From Dictyophora rubrovolvata (Eukaryota; Basidiomycota; Agaricomycetes; Phallales; Phallaceae), in NCBI GenBank assembly GCA_029959195.1, contig CP114120.1:2723501-2787500 (forward strand): a DNA stretch of 64,000 bases, in the 5' to 3' direction. Below, piece after piece: positions 1 through 14,009 of the stretch. The position numbers and the translations under genes are program-made. The notes under the pieces were generated by a model that worked only from the letters and a program-made list of their open reading frames with translations, searched no databases and was not told the origin of the DNA. How positions within the stretch are numbered: the first letter of the stretch is position 1; every line of letters begins with the position of its first letter.

Positions 1-742
1 ACATTAGACTAGACATTTGTTGAAGAAATTGAGGAGAATTGAACATCTCTTGTAACTAAAATTCAGACACATTAATGAGAAGTATTTCCTTAGCCTAGAT
101 GTCTGGATTACCATATTCGGATCGTTAGTGTTTATACCCAGATTGGCAAATGGGTTGAATCCAGCCATGAGACCATGGCCCATAGGACCATTCAACACTG
201 TCAAAGGATCGGATGGGTTCTGTCCAGTTTGCATTGTCGGCAAAGGTTGTGGAGCAGACGTTGAACTGGCGGTGTTTCGCGCGGCGCCTTTCACCATGTG
301 GATCGTATGTGAAGATTGGATTTTGTACTGTGATAGAACGTCTTCGTCCTGTTTAAAGAAAGGGTTTTAGTCATGGGGGATGAGACGAGAGGAAGGAAGA
401 AAGGAAAGAATGACGTATTTATTGGTCAAAGGACATACTTTCAACACTTTGCCTATCACCGGATGATGAGTATGAAGTGATTCCCGTATCGTGGAGAAAA
501 TTCACCCACCACTATAAATTAGCCGCTGTCTATCAGCTTCGACATCTGATTTTTCTGCGATTGCATGCTTGAGGTCCATCACCGTCTTGTCAGTAGTTAT
601 GGTGATTTGAAGTTTGAGTTCACTGGGCCCTATTGCGTCAAGAGAAATGAGATGATGAAAGAAGGCCATGCATCTTTTCTTTCATACCTTTGACGTTGAT
701 GATAATCTCTGGAGCTGGTGGCGAGTCTGCAGAAGAGGACAT
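1..742 (-). CDS. DSK2: DSK2/ubiquilin ubiquitin-receptor, 5' part (gene runs off left edge)
   Basis: Shuttle factor of the DSK2/ubiquilin family. It carries ubiquitinated clients to the proteasome through an N-terminal ubiquitin-like domain and a C-terminal UBA domain. Five exons read cleanly on the minus strand: 742-688, 629-510, 452-439, 348-112 and 55-1. They join to MSSSADSPPAPEIIINVKG, then a ubiquitin fold with GPSELKLQITITTDKTV and RQRLIYSGKVLKDEDVL, the typical Dsk2 segment SHTIHMVKGAARN, a Pro/Gln linker, GFNPFANLGINTNDPNM, and the start of the first STI1 repeat (FNSPQFLQQMSSLM). The start is the ATG at 742; an upstream extension in the same frame has no ATG. The 14-nt exon at 439-452 is needed to complete the beta-grasp. 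The 3' half, with the UBA domain, lies outside the window. Confidence 0.93.
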
Positions 743-2552
743 AATTGTGGTTGCGAATGATAAACGATAAACTTGCGCCGGAGTTGGTGGGGAGCTTACG
801 TAAGGGTAATCTTTGCGACGCGGTTTAAAGTTCCGCAAAATAAAATATCCGAATATTTGGCGTTTCCAGCAGGTTCATGAACTTAAAAACCATTCATTGT
901 CTCTTCGACGTATATCTGACGTAGAAGTTTCAAAAAAAGAAAAAGGAGAGTCAATACCTTGATGTGTAGAAACTTCTTAATGTGTAACATTTATTTTTAT
1001 TTGCTTTATGTATCGCGATATTCACAAGTCAAGCACCGGCCTGACCTGAACCAAGCCCGACTTCAAGTTATACTGCCATCACAACGTACGAATACGTCAA
1101 ATAGAATATATTGAACTTAACAAGCACTACCGGCACATGCTGCCATGGTCCCCGGGCTTCTAATCAGAACCGTCATTCAAACTCAAATGATGAATGGCCT
1201 GTGGCTTTTTCCATTAACTCCAGAGTCACTTTCTCGGAGATGATGGATCAAATTCCTGGTCGAATATCACTCAATTGAGTTTAGCACGGCGGAGAATCAC
1301 ATAGTACGTTTTGTATTGAAATGTATGTACTTTGTCTCGATTTTGTCTCGATTGATAGTGACAACGCTTCTCATGCAACAAGGATATCGGATTGATCGAA
1401 GCATGCATGAACCTTCCCTTATTAAGTGCCAAGTTCTGTAGCTGCGAGACTCGGCTGTTTTGAGCATGATTATTTCGAAGTTCAAGAACCTGGCTTTTGA
1501 TCAACGTTCGGTGATTGTTAATCGCCAATTTCGTTTTAACAATGGTTGTATGTATTGTGTTTCATTTTAGTATCATGCACCCAGTACTTTGAATTCATAA
1601 CATGTAGCCAAATCTATGGATCTTAAGCGAACAACCACTGCAGGATTCAGAGAAACTCAGGGCGCCCCACAAAACACGTCCAAATTTGAGAAATCCTGAC
1701 ATATGTTATATAAAAGCCCGTCACTGCCACTCGGGCTTCAGCGAATGGGACGCCAGCTTGTCCATCAAAAATCTTCAGAGTGCCCAAAAATTGTCAGTTT
1801 GGACGTGTCTTATGAGGCGCGCTCTGAGTTTCTCTGAATATTGTTTTGTTTACTGTAACCGGTACCGGTTACAGTCAACTAGGTACATATAATCAAATAA
1901 TCTAAATCATCGTTCTCAAATTTCTAATCTAGACTGAGGTCCGTGGTTCAGATTCAAGACATTGATTTAATTTGTGGCATTTACACGGTAATTAATGCCG
2001 AGTTGGCCACCAGATCAAAAGGTGACTGAAAAGATTCATGGGTGGATCAATTAGACCAATTAGACCCTGTGGCTGAAACTTTTTCAAAAAAAAAATCTCT
2101 TTTACAATTAGCCTTCGGAGAAGAATAAAAAAGAGCGGAGAACAACGGTCATTTGCTATTACTACCGGTGAAGAGATAGCCATTTAATACTTACATATAT
2201 CAGAGTTTAGAGAACAATGCGGATAGAATGCATAAATACGCTCCCACACAAAAAGCACAAGGGCGCGACATAATCGAACACAAAGACGCAGGATAAAAAT
2301 ATAATAACATAATTTTATTGAATAACTAGTGTGTCTACGTCCGAGCCACGAATCCCTATAGAAAATCCATCATCAAAGCCAGCATCATTGATGAGTCGAA
2401 TCGTGTATTGACGCACTCAGTTTGCACTCAAAAAAAAACCGTATTTCATAAATTCATAACCGACAAATATCTGATAAACCCTAACCGCATCAAAAGATGT
2501 TGTCTTCTCTTCTTTACATGTCGTTAAATCACGGAATAACGTGTGAGGACTT
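743..2552. other. Intergenic, no gene seen
   Basis: This holds the DSK2 promoter and the 3' flank of the MFS transporter. Open frames on both strands are short and show no recognisable family or splice logic. A small hairpin (AGCCCG...CGGGCT) lies near 1715-1740 and a perfect palindrome at 1852-1875. The rest is AT-rich sequence in which I see nothing. Confidence 0.6.
1852..1875. repeat. 24-bp perfect palindrome
   Basis: The sequence is its own reverse complement over 24 bp, with core TAACCGGTACCGGTTA. It is read directly from the sequence. No gene overlaps it. It could form a cruciform or bind a dimeric factor; its function is unknown. Confidence 0.9.
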
Positions 2553-5257
2553 CTACTGTTGCTCAACAAACTCTTCTTCGCTACCTTTTTCCTTAACATC
2601 ATTTTGATGAACTTCTCCAGCACGGTGTACCTGTAACCTTCCCGATGGTTTCCAGCTAGCCGAGTTCCACGGTGCAACGCCAGATCGGTACATTTCATCA
2701 ACCTGTGCAGAAAGAAGACAATGAGAAAGTAGATTATTTCAAATTCTCCTCTCTCCTTTATTGGGAAGGAGTATATTCTCAACTCACCTCTTCGAGAGTG
2801 AGACCCTTGGTTTCGGGAACAAATAAGTAAACGTAGACATATCCGAATGCAAGCATGCCGAAGAAGATTAACAAAATCAGTGGACCGATGCTATGTGCGT
2901 AAGGGGTGAGAAGATGAATTTAACGTGTTGTGATTGGATGCATGTACTCATTTGCAATACGTGGAGCGAAGAAAGACAGAAGGAAGTTCCACAGCCAATC
3001 TAACAAAAAAAAAATCAGCACGAAAGAAAAACCCAATGACATATCTATTTTCTTACTCGTCGCGCTCCCAAGCGCTATAGACTTCAGACATGTTAATACA
3101 AAGCTCAAGCCGAAGTGAAAGAAGAAAAAAAAGAGCAAACCTTAGCCCTAACACGCAACGGGAAACTCTCTCCCAAGTACACCCAAGGTGTCGGACCCCA
3201 AAACATAGAGAATGAGAAGACGTGTAAAACGGCGAAGGCGATCAAAGTGTCTCCACCCGATTTGTTACGTTGTGTCAATTGATTCAAGGGTGTTGAAGTT
3301 GGTGCTAATGTGAAATGTCCCACGAGGCCAGCCTGATAAGGATAGTAAGAGATGAGCAGCCGGTTTCTTCTGTTACAGGTGATTTTTTGACGCTTACGAT
3401 AAGTGCACAGATCTTAAAAAAAAAACGATGACATGAGAACGTCGGATAGTGGAGGTCAAAAGAAGAATTACGTACAGCCTGACATACTGCTCCTACTAGA
3501 AGAGAGTTACGTCTCCCAACTGTTTCGATGAGATACAAAGCCTAAGCCACATGAGTGGTGATTGTGTAAGAATGGCTAAAAATGACGAACCGGAATGGTT
3601 CCTGCGACTGAGACTCCACCTAGGATAGTTTGGATAACATATGGACTTAATCTAAAAAAAGAATGTAAACGATGAGCAAATCAGTCAAAGATAAGGGTTC
3701 CATCACATACGTGGTACCGGCACTCTTGAAGAACGTGTCACCGTAGTAGTCTTTTTCAAACCACATCGTTCAGGAACCTTATCAATCAAGAAAATTGAGC
3801 TCCTACAATAAAAGTTTTGTCCATTCAACTGTTGAATGAACTGTAACCTAAAGCACCAAACTGCGTTAGAAGACATAGTGAAAATAAAACGAGAAGTTCT
3901 CGCTGTACATCATTCCGTTCCCAGTCCGCTTCCATAACAAATTCCTTGAAGAAAAGCATTCAAGCCAAGTAGCCTTTCCACCTTCATTTTCTTCCCTGAT
4001 ACCTAACTCAAGCTCTTCAATGATTTCGGTTATCATCGGATGATCGGGTGGCACATTATTGATTTCTGCTAGGGCGGCGCGTGCGTCGTCTTCACGTTTG
4101 AGGCCAAGGAGGTGACGTCTGAATTATAATGTGCCAAGCCTTCGTCAAGCTCGCGAATAGAGTACGAGAGTACGAGAGAGACACTTACGGTGATTCTGGG
4201 AGGAACATTACGCCGGTTATAAGGATTAAACCCCATAGTAGTTGCAAGCCTATCTGCAAATGCAAATCAGTGGTCTGCTTTTATTTGCAAACTTGTCTTC
4301 GGCATAACATACGGGAATCTTCCAAGAAGCGGTGCTTCGAATATTATGAGTTGCTAAATCCAATATGTAACTTAAAAATATGCTACAAATAATAGGCGTT
4401 ATTCAATGTAATGCGATAATAACGAGGGGGACATACCCAATGATGATTTGCAATTGATATAACACCAAAAGTGCACCACGAATCTTCTTAGGGGCTGTTT
4501 CACCGTTGTATAGCGGTACAATTCCTAATAAAATTATAGTCCGAGTAAATACAGGCGAACGTGAAAAAGAATACCTGAAAGAGCTCCTACGCCTAAGCCT
4601 GCAACGAATCGACTGCCAGTCCAAGCAGTTTGTAAGTCAACTCCACCCAAAATAGTTGAGAAATGAAACATACCCAATTGTTATTTGAGCAACCGAGTTT
4701 ACTGTTCCAGTTTGAATGGCAACTCCGATAGTGAAGACAATTGACCAGATGAGAATGGATTTTTTTCGTCCGTATCGGTCGGATGTAAAAGCTTGAGTCA
4801 GTGCGCCGCTTGTCGGAAGATATAGGTCATTGCGCGTTTTTGGGAAGCATTGGGACTTACACGAATGTGCTACATAATACATGTACAGATGCCGAGCTTT
4901 GAATTAGGGGAAGGAGAAGAGCACTTACCCCGCCGACAGCAGAGACGTTATAACTGACTGACGACTTGCTGACAAAGTTCTAGTACCATCGCTATTGATG
5001 ATATCGCCAAAGCGATTATTAAAATCTTCCATAATGAGACAGCCCTACAAATAACCAATTAGCAAGGTCTTGTCGAGACGAGTCATTCATTCGTTTCTGA
5101 GTACCGAAATAACACCTATATCATACTGCAGACGGCATTGTAAGTGTTTCGATCTGCAGCAACTGGTGAGAAGGCTTACTCCAAAAAGGAAACCTCCGAA
5201 AGCTACGAAGAAGCAAAATATTATGGCCTTCTTGTTGCTCAAGACGTTTGAGGACAT
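2553..5257 (-). CDS. MFS sugar/quinate-type transporter (12 TM)
   Basis: Major facilitator of the sugar porter family, predicted to be a plasma-membrane proton-coupled hexose or quinate carrier. The ATG at 5257 opens MSSNVLSNKKAIIFCFFVAF followed by GGFLFG|YDIGVIS (exons 5257-5180 and 5131-5105). Later exons carry the family signatures in order: TRTLSASRQSVITSLLSAG, the TM2-3 loop DRYGRKK, RFVAGLGVGALSGIVPLYNG with ETAPKKIRG, the central loop with PESPRHL-type sequence and REENEGGKATW, the TM8-9 loop YLIETVGRRN, WGPTPWVYLGESFPLRVRAK, and FPETKGLTLEEVDEMYRSG before a short hydrophilic tail ending EEEFVEQQ at 2553. It has about ten or more short introns. The length is normal for the family. The substrate cannot be told from sequence alone. 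Its promoter faces that of the epimerase gene. Confidence 0.9.
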
Positions 5258-6807
5258 GATTGAATTCAACAAAGCCGAAGTAATATTGTCACTGAAGGGG
5301 AAGACAAGAACAGGCAGACGGGTAGCTGGGGCTGAATAGGCTGAGAATTAAGAAACGTTAAGCAACCTGAAAAGACCGATCTCTTCTCAACTTCGGCTGG
5401 GCCGAAATTCACGACTAGAAGCACCATAGCACATTCGCTCTTATTTATTTCCAAAAAAGCCAGCATGATGGTTCGAACATGAAGCTCGAAGGGTAAAAGA
5501 ACCACATGAAAGAAATTGAAAATGGGGCTCGGCAAGGCGGTTTGCCGTCATGGGGTGTGGATTCTTCAACTGCTAATTTGGCAAAAGATAGTATAGAACC
5601 ATGGATCTTGTGACCTTGACATGTTGGTTTGGCGGTCGGGGGCGGTCCGGATTACGGTCTTCATCGTTACAAGATGATATGTTTCCGCTTCCTTGCAACT
5701 TAGTTGACACGATTCTGTTCCGAGAATCAGCCGGGTTGAGCTTTAAAATTAAAAGAGACCCAAGTCATCGACAGCAATGGTATGTGTTGAGTAAAAAATA
5801 AAGTCAAAACGGATAGCTCAGCGTTTTGCATCCGGCGGGTTACATCATTCGATCAAACTCCTGGGGATGATATATTTTGACTCCACTTCCTACTGGCTTG
5901 AAACTAGGACCAAGTGGAGAAGCGGGGATTCGAAGCATGGGTGCGAAATAAATTTAGAAGGATACGTATTGCGCGCATAACATATGTGCGATCATTTCGG
6001 CCATAAGATCGTTCAGCAATTTGCGTTGCTAAACACCTGCTCAGCTGCTATTATTATACAGTATGGCCGAGTGCTCGTGGGCTGATCCGACATGACCTCC
6101 ACGTCTCTCGATAGGAGGGAAACGGTCAGCTTTTTTCTTCGCGGACACAATTGCACTAGCATCTAGAACTTGGTACTTTCTTTTTGAGACCAGAGTATAT
6201 TTTGAATACAAGATAACACAGTACTTGATACAACACAAAAGTAATGTATAAACCACCGACCCATCGCATCGCCCACGGTCTATACGAACGCGAGAAGAAG
6301 GGTACTAAGACGTTTAAATTATTCTGAGCACAGCTTGACACTCTTTGTAAAAACCATCTCATGAAGACAAAAGAGATGGCGAGCAACACTGGGGAAAACA
6401 TTCGAGCTGAGCTGCCGCACAAAGAAAAGAAAATTTTAGACGCGCGACGAGAGGACAACTTTATAGTAGTCGCGCACTGACCCAGAAATTTGGCGGAAGC
6501 CGCGCGCAATTCAGTCATTTTCTTTTATAATACTTTTTTAAAAACTTTAAAGAGACTTTAACGACGCTGTTATACCTCACAGCTCCCCTGGCTAAAGACG
6601 CTTCACATTCTTTTTCGTATCTTTTGGATTGCTCTCTCAGGATTTCTCGGACCGTTGCGGACCGCACTCGGCATCAAGCAAATAATCAGTACCAAGGTTC
6701 TTTTTTTTGCGACGTAGCACAAATGGATAAATCTAATCGCAATCGCAGATATAATATTTTTCACCCGTCAATCTTACACTTTGTTTCAACTATACACAAA
6801 GTAGAGC
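5258..6807. other. Divergent intergenic region between transporter and epimerase
   Basis: About 1.5 kb between two divergently transcribed genes. Short open frames exist on both strands, but none shows a family motif or joins by splice sites. I see no RNA gene. It presumably holds both promoters. Confidence 0.5.
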
Positions 6808-8403
<1,596 letters not shown>

Positions 8404-8582
8404 AACGATAAAACATGACCTCTTTCTTTTGAAACTTTCATCATCATCATCATCTAATACATCTTACGGACACTAGAATCCACACCCAAAGTCTCTTTAA
8501 TTCTCGTTTGGTTTTCTCATATACAAAAGCAGTACTTTTCGATAGATATTATGTACATATACAAACAATGTCCTCTTCCTGC

Positions 8583-10135
8583 TTAGAACTTGAACACCTG
8601 ACAAAGTAATGGGATAGCCACGGTGATCAGCGAATCTCAACGTCTAGCATCTGCAATAGTACCCACCTGATCGTCCTTGTATCCTAGCTCTTTCAAAATA
8701 CCACCCAATTCACCTTGCTGCATCCCAGCTTTCTTGCCCGCTACTGCAGCTACTTGTGGTGGAGGTCCTAACATTGGGCCAACGCATATCACGAAAAACT
8801 CCTAAGCTGACCCGGAACAACAGCTGAGTACGGAGTTGGACTTACCGCAAATAAATATCTTAACTTTGTCACCCAAAGTGGGAGATGCGACATGTTTCTT
8901 GATGATCTCTTTGGTAACATACCCGACTTCACCTAAGCAGGCGTAGGTAGTATCAGCACAAGGAAAGCGAAACCACCCCAGTCATCAATCATGCCTACCG
9001 ACCTTTCCAATTCTTATCATCATCCTTCTCAATAACGTACACCACATCAAACTTGTCAGGATACGTCTTCTTGTACGAATCAAACCGCTCGCGGAGAAGA
9101 ATATCCTTCTCGGATACGTTTGCGAAGACAAGTTTGAACTTGGTTTTGTTGGTTTTGTCCTGGAGAGCGTGTTCTAGGATTTGGTATAAAGGCGTGCTGA
9201 AAAGAATGTTTAGTTGAGAAAAGATTTTGGGATGGGGGTGATCTTACATTCCGCTTCCACCACCTATGAGCGCGACTTCGTCGAACTGGTTAACTTGGAC
9301 GTGAATGAGAAGGCAGATATCTCGAAGTTGTAAAGAAGAAAACATACTTTGGTACGGAAACTTGGGGATAGGCCCTTTGATACCCAATGTATCGCCGACA
9401 TTCAACGAATGAATATACTTTGATGCGTTCCCTTTGTCATATCGTTTGATCAAGAAGTGAAGCTCTCCAGGCAAGTCAGAACGTGATACTGGCGTGTACG
9501 GTCGTATAATGGGTTTTCCTTTATTGTCCTTTAAAGCATCTGGGTTTGTCGAGGAGGCTTTGACGAGAATACAGGACGCGACAGGAAGATTCGAAGGTTG
9601 ATTGTCTGGTAGTTCGAAAACGAACCTGAGAAGAGAATATAAGAGATCTCTCGTTAATATTGAACTTCAACCGTACGTGGAAGTATTGTAATTATAGGGA
9701 ATAATTTTCTTCAGCTTTAGATCCACGAAATTACTAGGATCCAAGGGGCTTTTCTCCTGCTTCTGCTCCTGCTCAGCTTCAGCTCCACCTCTGTCAACCA
9801 CAGTCGACTTTGCATTCGAGTAATATTGATATAAAGCTCCAGCACCTATGGTGCTGATTCCAGCTACGAGAAGGGTCGTAGCGGAAATTTTGCCAGTTGG
9901 TCCGGCATTGGATCCATTACCGGACCCACTAGTACTAGGTCCGGATCCAGCAGTAGAGGAGTATAAACGCGAATGTCGGACAGATAGACCGCTCGTAGCA
10001 AGACGGATGCTTGCACCCTGAATTCGAGTCGGACCAGCTCCCTAAGAGAAAAGGTATCGAGCTCTTAATAACCAAGAAACTACGGGAGGCACGTACGATG
10101 GCAACCGAACGCGTTAGTAGGGATGTTCTGAACAT
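8583..10135 (-). CDS. MCR1: Mitochondrial NADH-cytochrome b5 reductase
   Basis: FAD enzyme that passes electrons from NADH to cytochrome b5 or other acceptors at the mitochondrial outer membrane or intermembrane space. Exon 1 (10135-10097, MFRTSLLTRSVAI) joins an Arg/Ser-rich presequence (LATSGLSVRHSRLYSST). A hydrophobic anchor (ISATTLLVAGISTIGAGALY) and an acidic/Gln linker follow. The FAD domain has ELPDNQ, RPYTPVS (flavin-binding RxYTxx) and GIKGPIPKFPY. The NADH domain has VALIGGGSG(M)TPLYQ, KFKLVFANVSEKDILLRERF and IFICGPPP. The final exon encodes the characteristic C-terminal VFKF at 8583. Domain order and length match the Mcr1 family. Its 5' side faces the GMC relic. Confidence 0.93.
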
Positions 10136-10559
10136 CGTTTGTTGGCTTTTGCCTGAGTGCGCGCGCGTGCATTTTCAAGTGGGAATTTGGTCACATGGAC
10201 GTCTATGTGACGTCAGGTCCGATGTTCTACTTTTGCATTGCTTTTGCAGTTCTATTTCGCATAACCAGCACCGCTCAAAATCAATGGTCCACGGTTTAAA
10301 GTTGAAGTGCAATCTATCGAATGCGTGGGTTAAATCTTCATAAAAGTTCAAATTCATTTACATAAAGTCCGCCTTTATTTTTCCCAAAGGCGCATGCATG
10401 TCACAAGCGTATACGTACAATATGCTATAGCTATGAGTCGCCTACATGTTAATCTCTCATCGAGATGTTTTTGAACTTTTTCGCTTGTCGTTTTGGTTGG
10501 GACAGGATAATTATTCAGGCCGAGGGTTTTACTTTAGCTCTATACAATACCCTAATTAA

Positions 10560-11500
10560 CTGACACTGGAGCATTACGTACGTTTACCTTTCGCCGGCGT
10601 ACGTACACCGATTGGGCTGTGTGAATTCCCAATTGTGGGCATACAACCCGTAACGGGACCCGACGCTTTTACAGTGACTTTGGCTTTACAAGTTGGGTGC
10701 TTCTGACGATGTGTATTATTTTGTTTTATAAGTTATGACTCGTATAGCATCCGGTTGCCCGTGGTTCAGTGGTGTGTATATCGGACCTCGTGTAATACTC
10801 ATGTCAATCTTTAATTGACTATAGCACATCAAATCCACTGATCCTTTCACCAACCCCGAAGTAGATCTTAATTGTCTCGACAATACTTTTGGTGTGTCAA
10901 GAAAACGTGATGGTATTGAGTTCATACTAATCAAACGATAACTCAGATATCGAAGTTTTAAAGGAAATGATGAAATTTATTGACAGACTGTTCAAATCGG
11001 ACGCTTTATCAGGATGCTTGCTAGACTACGTCCAGCCCGCGAATGTGCAGTCTCTCGATTCTTTCAAAGATGAAGACTTTAAGGATTTTCTTGCGAAGCA
11101 TTTAAATGTACGTAAACGTCACTATACCAAGTTACAAAGGCTTAAACTTAATGCTTTCCATTTCAATTGAAGACAATTTTTCATCCCGTTGGAACAACGG
11201 TTATGGCACCCCGTGAACTGGGCGGCGTTGTCGACCCTTCACTGAAGGTATACGGGACTGTGAATTTGAGGGTCGTAGATGCGAGCATTTTCCCGTAAGG
11301 TTTTCCTTCCAGGTATCAATCATGCTACGGAAACTAAGTGACACTCGGATCTTCTTAAAAAGGCTCCACGTAGCTTCCCACCCCCAAGCTTCAGTTTATG
11401 CAGTCGCTGAGAAGGTGAGCGGATTGTATTGAATATCCGCGTCAGTCCTAATTTTATGTTTCTCCAGGCCGCCGATATCATAAAAGCTGAGAATGCGTGA
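10560..11500 (+). pseudogene. 5'-truncated GMC oxidoreductase relic (C-terminal domain only)
   Basis: Spliced exons give the C-terminal part of a GMC flavoenzyme (aryl-alcohol oxidase/choline dehydrogenase type): PDAFTVTLALQ, HPVARGSV, HIKSTDPFTNPEVDLN, then FIDRLFKSDALSG, the active-site segment [36 protein letters not shown], and LHVASHPQASVYAVAEKAAD to a stop at 11498-11500. The splice sites and reading frame look intact. The N-terminal FAD-binding domain (GxGxxG, about 400 residues) is absent, and only about 430 bp separate the relic from the start of MCR1, so it cannot be hidden upstream. I call it a truncated gene copy. It could still be transcribed but should not make an active enzyme. 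Confidence 0.8.
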
Positions 11501-11934
11501 ATTGATTTTTAGTTGCTATTCCTATAACTCAGCTGTGTTATGTTGTTTCTTCACGCACCACAATTATATAAGGGATGTGTTCAGACAGGTCGAATAACCT
11601 AGCTGTTATAAGTGAAATAATTGACTGGTTGGGATCATCAATTATATCCAGTCGACCCCATCCCCTACGTCCGTTACACAAAATCCTTATCATTCAAGTT
11701 AAGTTTGTAAAACGTGGCTACCTGATCTATATGGCTGAAGAGCAAGTGAAAAACGACCTAGAAAAACTACCAAGTAAAGAATAATAGCTAGGTACACATT
11801 AATCAGAGGAATAAAAGAAACTGAACCAATAAGGAACGTACCTCACTGCGTGTAATGACACGAGTGAGGAATAGGCGCTGTGCGCTATACCAAGAGTCCT
11901 GGTCCAAGACTTTCCTCTAAAACCTCCGTAAAAC
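11501..11934. other. Intergenic, no gene seen
   Basis: Sits between the tail-to-tail GMC relic and P450 gene. One short plus-strand frame here has no family signal. Confidence 0.5.
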
Positions 11935-14009
11935 CTATTCATCCAAATTGGATATAGCCGTTTGAAGCACTCTGACTTTTTGATCGTCCCTTGGAGTTAT
12001 TTGACATTGGAATGGAATCGGTGCTCTTTGGAAAGCGCCAAAAGTCAGTTAAGCGAACACGCGTATATTTATAAAAAAAATGTCTGCGTACAAAAAGTGT
12101 TTAACCTCAAATTCGAATGGGGGAGGAACTCTTTCTCCACTTTCGTTGAAAATTGGAAGAATATCAAAGGTATACAAAATCTGAGCCACGTATGTGAATA
12201 GCAGAGGTCGGGCAAAGTCAAATCCAGCACAGAACCTGAAGGATTGCTAAGTTCGCGCCGATATTCATTCGAATAATTTGACTTTGCTCACCGTCTTCCA
12301 AAGCCGAATGCGACATTCGTAAGGTCACGGTCAGGTATTCCACGTCTGGCATCAAATCGCTCGGGCATGAAGTCTTCAGGATTCTTATAGGTATTAGGAT
12401 TATGCAGAATGGCTCTGTACAAAAATTAAATTAACACTCGGATTCAAACCGGTAAGAAAAGATGATTATGTAGCCTTGCCTGGCATTTGCTATAACCCAA
12501 GCACCTTTAGGGATTCTCCATCCGTTATAGATATCGTCTTCCTCCAAGCTATGAGGAATCAAAGGACCTATCGGATTTATTCGCAGCGTTTCTTTGATCA
12601 AACATTCGATATAAGGTAAAGAATCTCTATCAGTGATGGAGGGCAGACGCTGATCCTTCCCAATTATGGAGTCGATTTCTGCTTGGGCCATCTTTTGAAT
12701 TTCGGGATGTCGAGCCATCATCAAGAAAAATGTACGTAAGAAAGAAGTTATCTACAAATTCCAGTGTGAGATTCGTTACTAGTATTTTGATTATACCTTA
12801 CTGTATCAATACCGCCCGCATACATGCTTCCAGCCGCGCAAACCAAAGTGTCTTCGTCGAACGATTCTCCTTGCGGTTCGGTCGAAGACATCAACTGATC
12901 ACCCACCCAGGATTTCTGAGCGATTCCTTTTTTCTGATTTACAGCACTCTATCATCCCGACTATAAGAAAGCGAACAATAAAACTTACAAGTTGTCTATT
13001 CACAAGGTCATACGGCAGCTTCATATATGTGGCGTTTTTTCTGCTCGCCTCCTCAGCAAGTCGCTTAAACCCCGCTCCTGGAAACCAGTTTGGAATGTAT
13101 TTCACTTCATCAGACGAGGATAAGGTCATTTATTTCATGCCTTCTGCTTAGGAAAATGCTAAGTGACTCACAGAGTGGGAAGGAGTCGACTAGCCATTTT
13201 CCTGGCATCATCGCAGTGGAACGGAACCCGGATATTTCTTCGGCCATCCGGATATATGGATCATCGACTGGCTGAACATCGATGCCATAAGTCAGTTTCA
13301 TAATGATGGCACCCGCTGAACTATAGTCGGAAATTACTGATGTGGTTTCGTTGAGCTTGTAAATATGCAATCTTACGATTTGATATGCTCTGAGAAAATC
13401 TCCGGGGAGTCTAATAACTTCTTCAATAAATTTATAGATGACTTTTCCTGTTCATGTGAAAGGTCTGCTACTGCACGTGCATTGATCCAACGATGAACCA
13501 ATTTCCGACACTGCTTGAGTTTTCGGGAATACTTGCTAAACAGCATGGAGGTGAACTGCATTCCCATTAACTCCCCCGCCATAACCTAATAAAATTCAAT
13601 AAAACCCCAGCCAACGTGCTTATAATTCAAGAGTGACATACAAGACGCGGCTTGCTACTATATTTTGCAGATCTTTTCTCCAACAAGTCGCTCGCAGCTT
13701 CTAGAGAGTTCAATATGACAAATTCACGTCCAAAGACTCTCATATATATCACATCGCCTAAACCTGATTGAGACATCTCGTTAATCAAGTCTTTCCAGGC
13801 TTACCATATATTTTAGACCACTGCATATACAACTTCGACAGATCCCCTTGAGGTAATTGAAGGAGATTTCCTATGAAAGGTAGAGGTAGTGGTCCTATAG
13901 AGGAGGGGAAAAATCACCCTGAGAACTTCATGAGGAGATGTCTCATACCTGGTGGAACAGAAGCCTCTTGGGAAGAATTCAAGGTGAAAAAGCGCAACAC
14001 GATAACCAT
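11935..14009 (-). CDS. Cytochrome P450 monooxygenase (last intron acceptor apparently mutated)
   Basis: Haem-thiolate monooxygenase. From the ATG at 14009 (start provisional; the N-terminal anchor is short) the exons give VPPGPLPLPFIGNLLQLP, LGDVIYMRVFGREFVILNSL, RKLKQCRKLVHRWI, YIRMAEEISGF, IPNWFPGAGFKRLAEEA, PEIQKMAQAEIDSIIG, the K-helix KETLRINP (ExxR) and TNVAFGFGRRFCAG, the haem-binding loop with its Cys ligand. The C-terminus PIPFQCQITPR lies beyond an intron expected at 12105-12049. That intron has donor GTTAAA and a normal 57-nt length but ends in AA instead of AG, which creates an in-frame TAA at 12051-12049. If the intron is retained, the protein stops after the haem loop without its last roughly 35 residues. 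The next true stop is at 11935. The CYP family cannot be assigned by eye. Confidence 0.85.

Noticed and set aside
6156-6518. 120-codon minus-strand frame upstream of the epimerase
   Set aside because: Composition is irregular, it has no family motif, and it lies where promoter sequence is expected.
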